Below, one piece after another: positions 26,723 to 33,305 of a DNA stretch of 33,554 bases. The stretch comes from Aeromonas piscicola (GTDB lineage: Bacteria; Pseudomonadota; Gammaproteobacteria; Enterobacterales; Aeromonadaceae), in assembly GCF_000820005.1 (NCBI RefSeq), contig NZ_CDBL01000010.1, positions 1 through 33,554 of the forward strand. Reading direction: 5' to 3'. The position numbers and the translations under genes are program-made. The stretch's first letter is position 1; each line of letters begins with the position of its first letter. Below the pieces are notes generated by a model, which did no database searches, had not been told where the DNA came from, and was given only the letters and a program-made list of their open reading frames with translations.

Positions 26723-26929
26723 ATGCAAGATCTAGCAAAAAAATTTGGTGATGCTGTACGTAATAGACGGCTTCAATTGGGCGTATCGCAAGATGCACTC
26801 GCATATGCGGCCGAAATTGATAGAAGCTACGTAGGACGAATTGAGCGTGGTGAGGTTAATATCACCCTGGAAAAGGCTTATCGTCTTGCCAGAGTAATGG
26901 GGTGTGACATTCGCGAGTTGCTGCCATAG
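26723..26929 (+). CDS. Small XRE-family regulator
   Basis: A 68-residue protein that is almost entirely an XRE helix-turn-helix (FGDAVRNRRLQLGVSQDALA, then AEIDRSYVGRIERGEVNITL and AYRLARVMGCDIRELLP). This form is common among controller proteins of restriction-modification systems and island regulators. The ATG at 26723 has GAGAGG about 6 nt upstream; a TTG at 26675 would read through the operator palindrome side. It is divergent from the winged-helix gene. No restriction or methylase gene is seen nearby. Candidate target sites are the palindrome at 26658-26671 and perhaps the 34-bp repeats. Confidence 0.85.
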   Translation: MQDLAKKFGDAVRNRRLQLGVSQDALAYAAEIDRSYVGRIERGEVNITLEKAYRLARVMGCDIRELLP

Positions 26930-27171
26930 ATATATTTTCCAAATAATTATATCTTCACCCAGATAAAACTATATTTCCCTATAATTATTCACAGTGATGG
27001 TAATTAGCCTCATTGCCAGCTTTAGCATTTTCCTATTAGCTATTCCCCCCCCTGTAGCCTATCTATAGAAAGCGTCACAAACTGCCGTTTTCAGAAAATG
27101 CCTACATGGTCTCGATTGGCGCATTGATGATAAAGTGATCCTCTCACTACTCTTCATCGAGCCCTCTATAC

Positions 27172-28275
27172 ATGCAGAAACCAGACCTCAGAGACATCAG
27201 CCAACTTACCAAGGACGAGTTCAAGCGCATTCTAGGCCCTGTGGCTGGAAGCCTTGATGACGGGTCGAAGGTCATATTGGGGATGCAATCTGATGTGTTT
27301 GCTTGCTGCACTATCCAGGGAGATCAAATCTCGGTGAGGGGAACACCAAAGTTTGAGCAGGCCATCAAGTCAGCATATGCCCAGGCCAAGCCGACAATGT
27401 GGTTCGGTTCGGCAGAGAAAGAGCGCCCGAAGGCAGAAACCATTCCTCCTGCTCTCAAGCCAAAAACCGATACAACATCAGCCACAACCTATCGTGTACC
27501 TGTGCTCATCTACAAGTCGAAGCGTGAGCCAGGTAAGAACGTTGATGGCAGCCCCGCCGAAGATATGACCTACGGCAAAATGACGGCAGAGCAGATCAAG
27601 GCTATCCCCATGTTCGTAGGGAAGATGGGAGATGACGGCTTTATTGGTGATCTCGAAAAAACTGACCCCAAGGTGTTCTTTAGTAGCTTCCGCAACATGG
27701 CCACATTGTTTGCGACTGGCGACTTGAAGATGAACATTCTGGCCATGATCGCCAAGTTCGAGAAATCCGAGGGGGGTGAATATCGGAACCAAGCGTTGAC
27801 GAGAGCAGCACGAGCTCACCCGACCACGATCAAGTTCTCAGATACCCTTATCAAGGAAGTAAAGGCAAAGCTGGCCGAACTTGATGGTGATGTGAACAAG
27901 CTTGTTCTGAGTGACTTGATGCAGCAATACAGCAAGACCTCCGGCTTTCGGTTACCCATCTTCAACTCTGCGGCGGATAAGATACAGGGCCTCACAATTG
28001 CGGTTAACGATGTCTGGGCAGGCAAGGCGGAAATCACGACATACGAAAAGTTTGGCGATTTCTACAAGGGCACGATCAAAGTAACGCTATATGACCACTT
28101 CGGTCTCGATTATCCTGACATTGGGCCTGACCCCACGACCGGAAGAGTCAAGTTCTACGGCCTGGCGTCCGGTTTCAGAAGCTGGTTTGTTCTTCAACAC
28201 TACAAGCGCTTTGCCTACAAGCCATTTTTGACCGTTATTGAACTCAGCTATCCATTCCAAGGGGAACTAAAGTGA
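27172..28275 (+). CDS. DUF3289-like protein, candidate antibacterial toxin
   Basis: A 367-residue protein. The C-terminal half (about residues 165-360) resembles the DUF3289 family as I remember it: FRNMATLFATGDLKMNILAM, HPTTIKFSDTLIKEVKAKL, IAVNDVWAGKAEITTYEKFG, LYDHFGLDYPDIGPDP and GFRSWFVLQHYKRFAYKPFL. The N-terminal 110 residues are variable and carry no signal peptide or transmembrane segment. DUF3289 domains occur in enteric polymorphic-toxin settings, and the next gene, overlapping by four bases, encodes a small polytopic membrane protein that could be its immunity protein. No PAAR, VgrG or Rhs gene is adjacent. The ribosome site is weak. Toxin role is inference. Confidence 0.65.
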   Translation: MQKPDLRDISQLTKDEFKRILGPVAGSLDDGSKVILGMQSDVFACCTIQGDQISVRGTPKFEQAIKSAYAQAKPTMWFGSAEKERPKAETIPPALKPKTDTTSATTYRVPVLIYKSKREPGKNVDGSPAEDMTYGKMTAEQIKAIPMFVGKMGDDGFIGDLEKTDPKVFFSSFRNMATLFATGDLKMNILAMIAKFEKSEGGEYRNQALTRAARAHPTTIKFSDTLIKEVKAKLAELDGDVNKLVLSDLMQQYSKTSGFRLPIFNSAADKIQGLTIAVNDVWAGKAEITTYEKFGDFYKGTIKVTLYDHFGLDYPDIGPDPTTGRVKFYGLASGFRSWFVLQHYKRFAYKPFLTVIELSYPFQGELK

Positions 28276-28559
28276 GCGCAGCAGTGAAGACAGAGAGAAA
28301 ATGGGTATTTGTTTTGTTCATGCTCTATCACCTCTTGAATGCATCGATCCTGTTCATTCAGCCGGTCTATGACTGGTTTAACGATGAATACTCACTGACT
28401 GGCCTATATGTACTGCTCATGCCCTATCTCTGGGGTTTGATAACGATACTGGGTGCGATTTTGTTCTTGTCAGATCGCTCTTGGAAATACCTTGCAGGCA
28501 ATCTACTCGGTGGTTCAATTCTTCTCTTTTGGTGGCTTAGACTGGCATCCCAATATTAG
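28272..28559 (+). CDS. Small polytopic membrane protein (possible immunity protein)
   Basis: A 95-residue protein with three predicted membrane helices: WVFVLFMLYHLLNASILFIQ (about 11-30), GLYVLLMPYLWGLITILGAI (about 43-62) and YLAGNLLGGSILLFWWLRLA (about 73-92). It starts with GTG at 28272, overlapping the previous stop (GTGA), with AGGGGA 6 nt upstream, so translation is coupled to the DUF3289-like gene. No family recognised. Tight coupling to a candidate toxin and inner-membrane location fit an immunity protein against a periplasm-active toxin; an alternative is a holin-like or export helper. Confidence 0.65.
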   Translation: MSAAVKTERKWVFVLFMLYHLLNASILFIQPVYDWFNDEYSLTGLYVLLMPYLWGLITILGAILFLSDRSWKYLAGNLLGGSILLFWWLRLASQY

Positions 28560-28616
28560 TGAGTGTCGTCAGGTATATGAATGAGCAGACCAGACGGCAT
28601 CTGCTTGTGCGTGGCT

Positions 28617-28766
28617 TTATGCAGCGTAAGCTGCAAGCTCCATCCAAAACGGAAATGAATTCCCGCCTGGTCTATCTACTGGTTGCTGTAGCGCCACACA
28701 GCAGCAATAAATCCAGTTTTTCGTCAGCTCCGGTCTGAGATTTTCAGCCTGTATCTCCATCCTCAT
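28617..28766 (-). CDS. Possible 49-residue protein divergent from fic
   Basis: A 49-codon frame starts at ATG 28766 (second ATG at 28760) and reads MRMEIQAENLRPELTKNWIY, a Cys-Cys-Cys segment, then QQPVDRPGGNSFPFWMELAA. Composition looks protein-like and the 300-bp gap is otherwise empty. The ribosome site is only GAGCTGG. It is convergent with the membrane protein gene and divergent from fic, with the 34-bp repeats between. No family recognised; it may be a fragment of an older gene. Confidence 0.3.
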   Translation of the reverse strand: MRMEIQAENLRPELTKNWIYCCCVALQQPVDRPGGNSFPFWMELAAYAA

Positions 28767-28800
28767 TACCAGCTCTGTTGGTCTGCTGCATGTGTTATAT

Positions 28801-28850
28801 TCGGCTCAAACATTGAGCTGAATGATGGGCTGGGTCGGCTCATTATTGAG
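28801..28850. repeat. 34-bp-period repeats, cluster A (fic promoter)
   Basis: Two units begin TCGGCTCA at 28801-28808 and 28835-28842, exactly 34 bp apart. The first forms GCTCAA-ACA-TTGAGC (28804-28818); the second reads CTCA-TTAT-TGAG (28839-28850). They lie just downstream of a TATATT (28796-28801) and 27 bp before the fic start codon, an operator position. Confidence 0.7.
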
Positions 28851-28876
28851 ACCCTAGCACGTTGGATGAGGAAATA

Positions 28877-30004
28877 ATGGAACCATTTTGGATTTGGCAA
28901 CAAGCAGATTGGCCCCATTTTCGTTGGCAGGATAGCGAGGTATTGCCCAGATTACGGCATGCTCAACGCAGGCTGGGAATGCTAATAGGTAGTCATTCCA
29001 GATTGGGGAACTCCGACCAAACGTTGGATACGTTACTGGCTAACATCATCTCCTCATCCGCTATTGAGGGTGAGCGTCTCAATGCCCAATCCGTGCGTTC
29101 TTCCCTGGCTAGACGGTTAGGGGGATCACAAACTCAGTCCTATCCAGTATCAGAGCGCTCAGAGGGGCTCGCGGCCATGATGCTGGATGCCATCGACAAC
29201 CATGAACAACCACTGACAATTGAACGACTTTACCAATGGCATCGTTGGCTGTTCCCCGCCAACGAATGGTCGGTGCAGCCAGTGAACGTAGGGCAGTTGC
29301 GAGGAGATGAGCCGATGCAGGTTGTCTCTGGGCGTGTTGATCGCCCCACCGTGCATTTTGAGGCACCGCCCAGAGCAACTCTGGACGATCAACTGGCCGA
29401 GTTCATCCCCTGGTTTAACCAGACTCAGCATGACCCCACGATGGATCCCCTCCTTCGTGCGGCAATCATCCATTTCTGGTTCGTGACCCTTCATCCCGTC
29501 GATGATGGCAATGGGCGGCTAGCACGGGCATTGACCGATCTCGCGCTGTCACAAGCTGACAGCCACGGTATCCGGCTGTATGCCATGTCCGTTGGTATTC
29601 TAGAACGGCGGGCAGACTACTATCGGGCATTGGGGTCAGCACAGAAGGGCTCGTTGGATATTACCTCCTGGATTTGTTGGTTCCTCGACACACTGGATTA
29701 CGCCATAGAGCTGGCATTACAGAGTATTGCTCGTGACCTTGCCAAGGCATCTTTCTGGCAGCGGCACTGTCATGACGGTCTGAGTCCAGAGCAAACCAAG
29801 GTTATTAACCGTTTATTGGATGGCGGCCAACAGGGTTTTGAAAATGGCATCAACGCCAGCCAATATCAAAAAGTCGCCGGAGTCAGCAAGGCGACGGCTA
29901 CACGCCATCTGGCCGAATTGGTGGGTAGGGGGTGCATTGAGAAATTACCTGGTGGCGGACGCAATACACGCTATCAGGTCTGCTTGCACACTGAGGTAGT
30001 TTGA
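28877..30004 (+). CDS. Fic family protein with DUF4172 and C-terminal winged helix
   Basis: A 375-residue Fic enzyme. The N-terminal DUF4172 part (MEPFWIWQQADWPHFRWQDS) is followed by the autoinhibitory motif SSAIEGE (about residues 60-66, S-x-x-x-E-G) and the Fic active site HPVDDGNGRLAR with catalytic His206. The final ~60 residues form a winged helix (QYQKVAGVSKATATRHLAEL, then GRGCIEKLPGGGRNTRYQV). Such proteins transfer AMP from ATP to hydroxyl side chains of target proteins; inhibition by the N-terminal helix fits class II. The ATG at 28877 has GAGGA 5 nt upstream. The 34-bp repeats overlap its promoter; the winged helix may bind them and autoregulate, which is inference. Confidence 0.92.
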   Translation: MEPFWIWQQADWPHFRWQDSEVLPRLRHAQRRLGMLIGSHSRLGNSDQTLDTLLANIISSSAIEGERLNAQSVRSSLARRLGGSQTQSYPVSERSEGLAAMMLDAIDNHEQPLTIERLYQWHRWLFPANEWSVQPVNVGQLRGDEPMQVVSGRVDRPTVHFEAPPRATLDDQLAEFIPWFNQTQHDPTMDPLLRAAIIHFWFVTLHPVDDGNGRLARALTDLALSQADSHGIRLYAMSVGILERRADYYRALGSAQKGSLDITSWICWFLDTLDYAIELALQSIARDLAKASFWQRHCHDGLSPEQTKVINRLLDGGQQGFENGINASQYQKVAGVSKATATRHLAELVGRGCIEKLPGGGRNTRYQVCLHTEVV

Positions 30005-30080
30005 AAAAGCATCGCCATGGGAGCGTTAATTTCGTTTGGTAGATGAGATCTGCGATTAACGTACCAATGACGCACTTTAG

Positions 30081-30341
30081 TTAAATGTTGACGCCATGAT
30101 GCGTACCAGCTGGCATATGGACGAATAAACTTAGCCGACAGTCATTACTCTCAACAGACCTTTTGAGCGACAATAAACTATTTAGAACATCGGGATCAAT
30201 TTCAGGAACATCACCTGCACCGAGATTTGAAAGCAATTTGGTCACAGCGATATGAACTCGCAGCTCTTCGGCATGCTCCTTGGCTCTCTGGACAACCTCG
30301 GGTGATTCGGATGAAATCATATCCTCCAATGTCCTCCTCAT
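30081..30341 (-). CDS. Antitoxin-like N-terminal protein, possibly truncated
   Basis: An 86-residue protein. The first ~38 residues (MRRTLEDMISSESPEVVQRA, KEHAEELRVHIAVTKLL) resemble the N-terminal helices of XRE-type antitoxins, but the helix-turn-helix that normally follows is missing and the remainder (LSNLGAGDVPEIDPDVLNSL and a short tail) is unlike it. AGGAG lies 6 nt before the ATG at 30341, so translation is likely. It is downstream of the H-NS-like gene on the same strand after a terminator. No toxin partner is visible. It could be a remnant, or a distinct small protein. No firm function. Confidence 0.5.
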   Translation of the reverse strand: MRRTLEDMISSESPEVVQRAKEHAEELRVHIAVTKLLSNLGAGDVPEIDPDVLNSLLSLKRSVESNDCRLSLFVHMPAGTHHGVNI

Positions 30342-30365
30342 ACAGTGCTCCTACTACAGATAGAA

Positions 30366-30396
30366 TTAAAGGCCCACGCCGAGCAGGCATGGGCTC
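30366..30396 (-). terminator. Terminator of hns-like gene
   Basis: Read on the minus strand, GCCCA and GCC pair with GGC and TGGGC around one mismatch (30372-30380 with 30386-30394), followed by CTTTAATTCTA, just after the hns-like stop. Confidence 0.65.
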
Positions 30397-30402
30397 TGCG
30401 CA

Positions 30403-30810
30403 TTAGATCAAGAAGTCATCCAGTGCTTTTCCAGCCGCAACTGCTTCTGCGATGGCCTTGGGCATGCGGCCCTGGCCAGTCCAGGTCTTCTCCTGACCAT
30501 CCTCGGTGTAGCGATACTTTGCAGGACGAGGAGCGCGTTTCGCTTTAGCTGACCCCTCAGCTTTCGCTGGAGCCGAAGTGCCAACCAGCTCACTAGGATC
30601 GATGCCTGCTTCTTTCAGCAGCTCGGTAAACTCAGCCAGCTTTTGCAGGCGTTCTTCTGACTCTGCTCTGATTTTGCTCTCTTGCTGCTCACGTTCGGCA
30701 TAGATTTCGTCAAATTTGTCTTTAGCCTCGACCAACTGCTCAAATGACAACTCACGCAATGCAGCTCTCAGACTACGGATATTCAACAACGTTTTCAAAA
30801 AATCGTTCAT
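30403..30810 (-). CDS. H-NS family nucleoid protein, island-borne paralogue
   Basis: A 135-residue H-NS homologue (E. coli H-NS 137). Residues 1-70 form the oligomerisation helices (MNDFLKTLLNIRSLRAALRE and a Glu/Lys-rich coiled coil). A basic linker (AKAEGSAKAKRAPRPAKYRY) precedes the DNA-binding loop TWTGQGRMPKAI, equivalent to the TWTGQGRTP/A hook that inserts into the AT-rich minor groove. The start at 30810 has GAGGA 5 nt upstream. Lying inside an AT-rich island, it is probably a xenogeneic silencer of island genes or a modifier of host H-NS. Three 34-bp repeats lie 217-301 bp upstream. Confidence 0.93.
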   Translation of the reverse strand: MNDFLKTLLNIRSLRAALRELSFEQLVEAKDKFDEIYAEREQQESKIRAESEERLQKLAEFTELLKEAGIDPSELVGTSAPAKAEGSAKAKRAPRPAKYRYTEDGQEKTWTGQGRMPKAIAEAVAAGKALDDFLI

Positions 30811-31022
30811 TTTTATCCTCATGTATCACATTTTTATATCAGTGAAATTATCTCTCAACCCCAGCATTAGCACCACTGTTTTTGGCACCAAGATGACTCA
30901 AAAATAGCATCATTTAAAATTCGTGAGCTAAATTGCGTTTGGATCTGCTTATTGGCCTAGCTCCAATCTGCTATGAAACTATGTAGCCAAAAATTAAATC
31001 TAGGTGGTAGTGAGCGTTGAGA

Positions 31023-31111
31023 CCACCTCACCAGATGAGCCGATGAACGATCTTGGTCGGCTCACGAAATGAGCCGATAGGACAATATCATTGGCTCACA
31101 GAATGAGGCGA
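31023..31111. repeat. 34-bp-period repeats, cluster B
   Basis: Three units begin with CTCA at 31027, 31061 and 31095, an exact 34-bp period. Each has CTCA-N5-TGAG; the middle one is a perfect TCGGCTCA-CGAAA-TGAGCCGA (31057-31077). The shared core after the inverted repeat is CCGATGA/CCGATAG/GCGATGA. They occupy the gene-free stretch 30811-31161 between the hns-like gene and a small Cys-rich gene. Apart from these repeats and a likely hns-like promoter near 30830-30860, I see nothing else in that stretch. Confidence 0.75.
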
Positions 31112-31161
31112 TGATAGGAAATAGTTCTCTCCACACAACCTCGAATATGGGGGCATACTAT

Positions 31162-31461
31162 TCAGATTATCTCCCTATTAGAATAATCACGCCCAAATGT
31201 GTCTGGGTTTGCAGCCTCATAGTCATCGTCAAACATATGTTCCCCGCGATGCATCTCCCTCATTGTTGCGAGTATACCGAAAAAACACATTTCACACAGA
31301 TGCACCAGATAACGCTCACCATCGTGACGGGAACCATAGCCAAAATCCGCCGATAACGAGCCATATTGGTTGGTTCCAAAATTCGTTTTTGTACTACGAC
31401 CACAGACATCACAGAGAATGTCAACGACCTGCTCTTTTGGCACAATTTCTTTTACGAGCAT
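31162..31461 (-). CDS. Small Cys-rich, probably zinc-binding protein
   Basis: A 99-residue protein with two Cys pairs, CDVCGRST (about residues 17-24) and HLCEMCFF (about residues 54-61), which could hold one zinc ion. Between them is LSADFGYGSRHDGERYLVHL, a motif I associate with uncharacterised small bacterial proteins. The start has AAGGAG 6 nt upstream, so it is well translated. It is on the minus strand upstream of the repeats and the hns-like gene. Function unknown. Confidence 0.75.
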   Translation of the reverse strand: MLVKEIVPKEQVVDILCDVCGRSTKTNFGTNQYGSLSADFGYGSRHDGERYLVHLCEMCFFGILATMREMHRGEHMFDDDYEAANPDTFGRDYSNREII

Positions 31462-31575
31462 GCTAAGCTCCTTATTTAAGGCTTTATGAAAACTATAATA
31501 TCTTCTGCTTTTGATGTGGGAGTAACCTGGGCTGGCTATTTATCACTGGCATAACCAGCATTGAACTCTCATTTG

Positions 31576-31767
31576 TTATTTTTGGATGTCTTTGCACTCA
31601 AATTTTGGAGGTGTTTTCCAACCTGTAACGCGCCCACTGCGTTTGTTGATCCTGCGGTATTCATTCCCCAACAGGATTTCCCATTCAGAGCCGTTCTCCG
31701 ATAGAACCTGAAAAGTAGTCCCAAGCTCAATGCCTAAACCTGGTTCAGTACAGACCAACTCGGTCAT
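31576..31767 (-). CDS. Small hypothetical protein
   Basis: A 63-residue protein with a strong ribosome site (GAGGAGG about 4 nt before ATG 31767). The sequence (MTELVCTEPGLGIELGTTFQ, then VLSENGSEWEILLGNEYRRI and a basic tail GRVTGWKTPPKF) looks like a small beta-rich, SH3-like fold, judging by alternating hydrophobics. No family recognised. It is divergent from the Xre-type antitoxin gene. Confidence 0.6.
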   Translation of the reverse strand: MTELVCTEPGLGIELGTTFQVLSENGSEWEILLGNEYRRINKRSGRVTGWKTPPKFECKDIQK

Positions 31768-31875
31768 CAGTCCTCCTCAATGCAGGGGCATTCTGCTGTG
31801 AATCTTCCACTCAAAGCGACAGTTTGGAGTAGGATAGCTCATGAAAGGTCGTGTTTGTACAATGAGGAATGCTAC

Positions 31876-32331
31876 ATGATGCCCTATACAACCTATCATC
31901 CTAGTAGTGACGCAGCTACTCCGAACCAGCTCCTAGAAGGTCTTGGTATTCCTCGTGACCCACTGGGAGCACATCAATGGATCGTGGCTGGCGTAGCACC
32001 GGACATACTCTATCGGCTCGCCGAATTGATGAAGGCGGATGTGGGGACTGTTTGCCAATGGTCTGGTATTAGCCGGAGTACACTGGCCCGCAAGCTGCGG
32101 ATTACAGCCCCCCTATCAATATCGCAGGGTGCCAGGGTATACGGAGTTGCACAGGCTCTCGATACGGTGCTCGCCTTTCACAGGAACGATACCGTCAAGA
32201 CACTGTCGTGGTTAAACCGAACCGCCTGGGGCCTCGGTGGCGTAGCCCCAGCTAAGTTGTTGGCTACACCAATGGGGGTTCAGGCTGTTGTCGATCTGGT
32301 GGGACGGATTCAGCATGGGGTGTGCCTATAA
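31876..32331 (+). CDS. Xre/MbcA/ParS-type (DUF2384) antitoxin, apparently orphan
   Basis: A 151-residue protein. The N-terminal half carries a helix-turn-helix (LAELMKADVGTVCQWSGISR, STLARKL). The C-terminal half is the toxin-binding DUF2384 domain (ISQGARVYGVAQALDTVLAF, then WLNRTAWGLGGVAPAKLLAT and a final GVQAVVDLVGRIQHGV). These antitoxins normally sit directly upstream of a RES-domain NAD+-degrading toxin. Here no RES gene follows: 32332-32806 has no long + strand frame. The ATG at 31876 has GAGGA 7 nt upstream; the longer reading from 31780 lacks support. The toxin was probably lost, or the antitoxin acts as a stand-alone regulator. Confidence 0.85.
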   Translation: MMPYTTYHPSSDAATPNQLLEGLGIPRDPLGAHQWIVAGVAPDILYRLAELMKADVGTVCQWSGISRSTLARKLRITAPLSISQGARVYGVAQALDTVLAFHRNDTVKTLSWLNRTAWGLGGVAPAKLLATPMGVQAVVDLVGRIQHGVCL

Positions 32332-32806
32332 ATTTAGGCAGCCTGTGGCGTCATCTTTCAGTTCAAAAAAACATCACGACAGTTTTTTTGCAAATTTTTT
32401 CGTTTTAGCCACTTGAAAAATTCTGAAAACTGTCCATTTACTAATTATGAGAACAAAAGACTTTTTTAAACATTCCGCTGCTTCGCAGCGAAGATAAACC
32501 AGTTTTACTACTTCCCCACATACTATTTTATTAGAATCGACACTTATATTAGCATTCAAACATGTCAAGCTTTAATAAACAGGCTCAAAAATCATGCTGT
32601 CATTACTTAACTAAGTGTCAAATTTCGTATGAGTAGAATCAAGACCGAAAAACAGTCATAATAAAATATGGTTATTTTCGCACCTATGGTGCGGGCTAAA
32701 CAGACAAAAAGTTCCACCTTATGATTAGCATCTATTATTTTTTCATTTAACAGCCACCATTTATGGTGGCTGCCATGAATAATTAAAAATATTATTGATG
32801 ATAACA
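32332..32806. other. AT-rich non-coding stretch with three hairpins
   Basis: This stretch between the antitoxin and dgkA has no convincing gene. It contains hairpins CGCTGC-TTC-GCAGCG (32476-32490), CGCACC-TAT-GGTGCG (32679-32693) and CAGCCACCAT-TT-ATGGTGGCTG (32751-32772). The two frames of 64 and 68 codons on the minus strand lack ribosome sites and are not called. It may be the scar of a deletion that removed the RES toxin, or a junction between the antitoxin segment and the mcr-3/dgkA segment. Confidence 0.5.
32751..32772 (-). terminator. Probable dgkA terminator
   Basis: A ten-base perfect stem with a 2-nt loop lies 35 bp past the dgkA stop. On the minus strand it is followed by TTAAATG, a weak U-tract, so efficiency is uncertain. 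Confidence 0.5.
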
Positions 32807-33187
32807 CTACCACCAGGCTAATAAATTACGCCCTGTCAATGCCCCCCACACTATGGCATTCAACATCAGAGCAATGAAGACAGCCGCAGAGCCCATGTCT
32901 TTAGCTCGACCAGAAAGCTCATGATGCTCTGACCCTATTCTGTCTACTACTGCTTCAATAGCTGAGTTCAGGATCTCTACAATCACAACCAGCCAACTTA
33001 TAACCATTAGGAGTAGTATTTGATTTAAACTATCTCCGACAAAAAACGCTAGAGGCATCAACAGCACAATGAGTAACAGTTCCTGACGAAAAGCCGCTTC
33101 ATGTCTCCAAGCTGAAGAAAGTCCCTTCATACTATAATTGGTGGCATGAATGATTCGGGTAATTCCAGTTGCACCAGGCTTTGCCAC
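32807..33187 (-). CDS. dgkA: Diacylglycerol kinase DgkA
   Basis: A 126-residue integral membrane kinase (E. coli 122) that phosphorylates diacylglycerol to phosphatidic acid. It has the catalytic signature VEILNSAIEAVVDRIGSEHH (Glu and Asn of the active site) and three membrane segments, preceded by an amphipathic N-terminus. It starts with GTG at 33187, with AGGA 8 nt upstream. It lies 118 bp downstream of the mcr-3-like gene on the same strand. Phosphoethanolamine transfer to lipid A leaves diacylglycerol, which DgkA recycles, so the pairing is functionally sensible and is known from mcr-3 loci. AT-rich, unlike the core genes. Confidence 0.95.
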   Translation of the reverse strand: MAKPGATGITRIIHATNYSMKGLSSAWRHEAAFRQELLLIVLLMPLAFFVGDSLNQILLLMVISWLVVIVEILNSAIEAVVDRIGSEHHELSGRAKDMGSAAVFIALMLNAIVWGALTGRNLLAWW

Positions 33188-33276
33188 TTTAGCTTCCTCT
33201 TTCTGCTTTGCCCGTTAAAAAATTTCAACCATGAAATACACGGACAATAGTAACAAACCTATTATTTAACAGATAA

Positions 33277-33296
33277 TTGGGGGCCTGAGCCCCCAA
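33277..33296 (-). terminator. Hairpin after mcr-3-like gene
   Basis: TTGGGGGC / GCCCCCAA (33277-33284, 33289-33296) with a 4-nt loop, lying 9 bp past the stop. On the minus strand it is followed by TTATCTGTT, a weak U-tract, so it may only partly terminate before dgkA. Confidence 0.6.
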
Positions 33297-33305
33297 CAAT
33301 GTAAT

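Noticed and set aside
26723..26929. Restriction-modification controller locus
   Set aside because: The XRE protein resembles controller proteins but no methylase or endonuclease gene is present.
28801..31111. CRISPR array at the 34-bp repeats
   Set aside because: Only two and three units, no separate spacers of uniform length between conserved full repeats, and no cas genes; the units are operator-like inverted repeats in tandem.
31111..31356. 81-codon + strand frame after cluster B repeats
   Set aside because: It is opposite the Cys-rich 99-residue gene, which has a strong ribosome site and paired CxxC motifs.
32607..32813. 68-codon hydrophobic frame next to dgkA
   Set aside because: Overlaps the end of dgkA, no ribosome site, and AT-rich non-coding DNA readily yields such hydrophobic frames.
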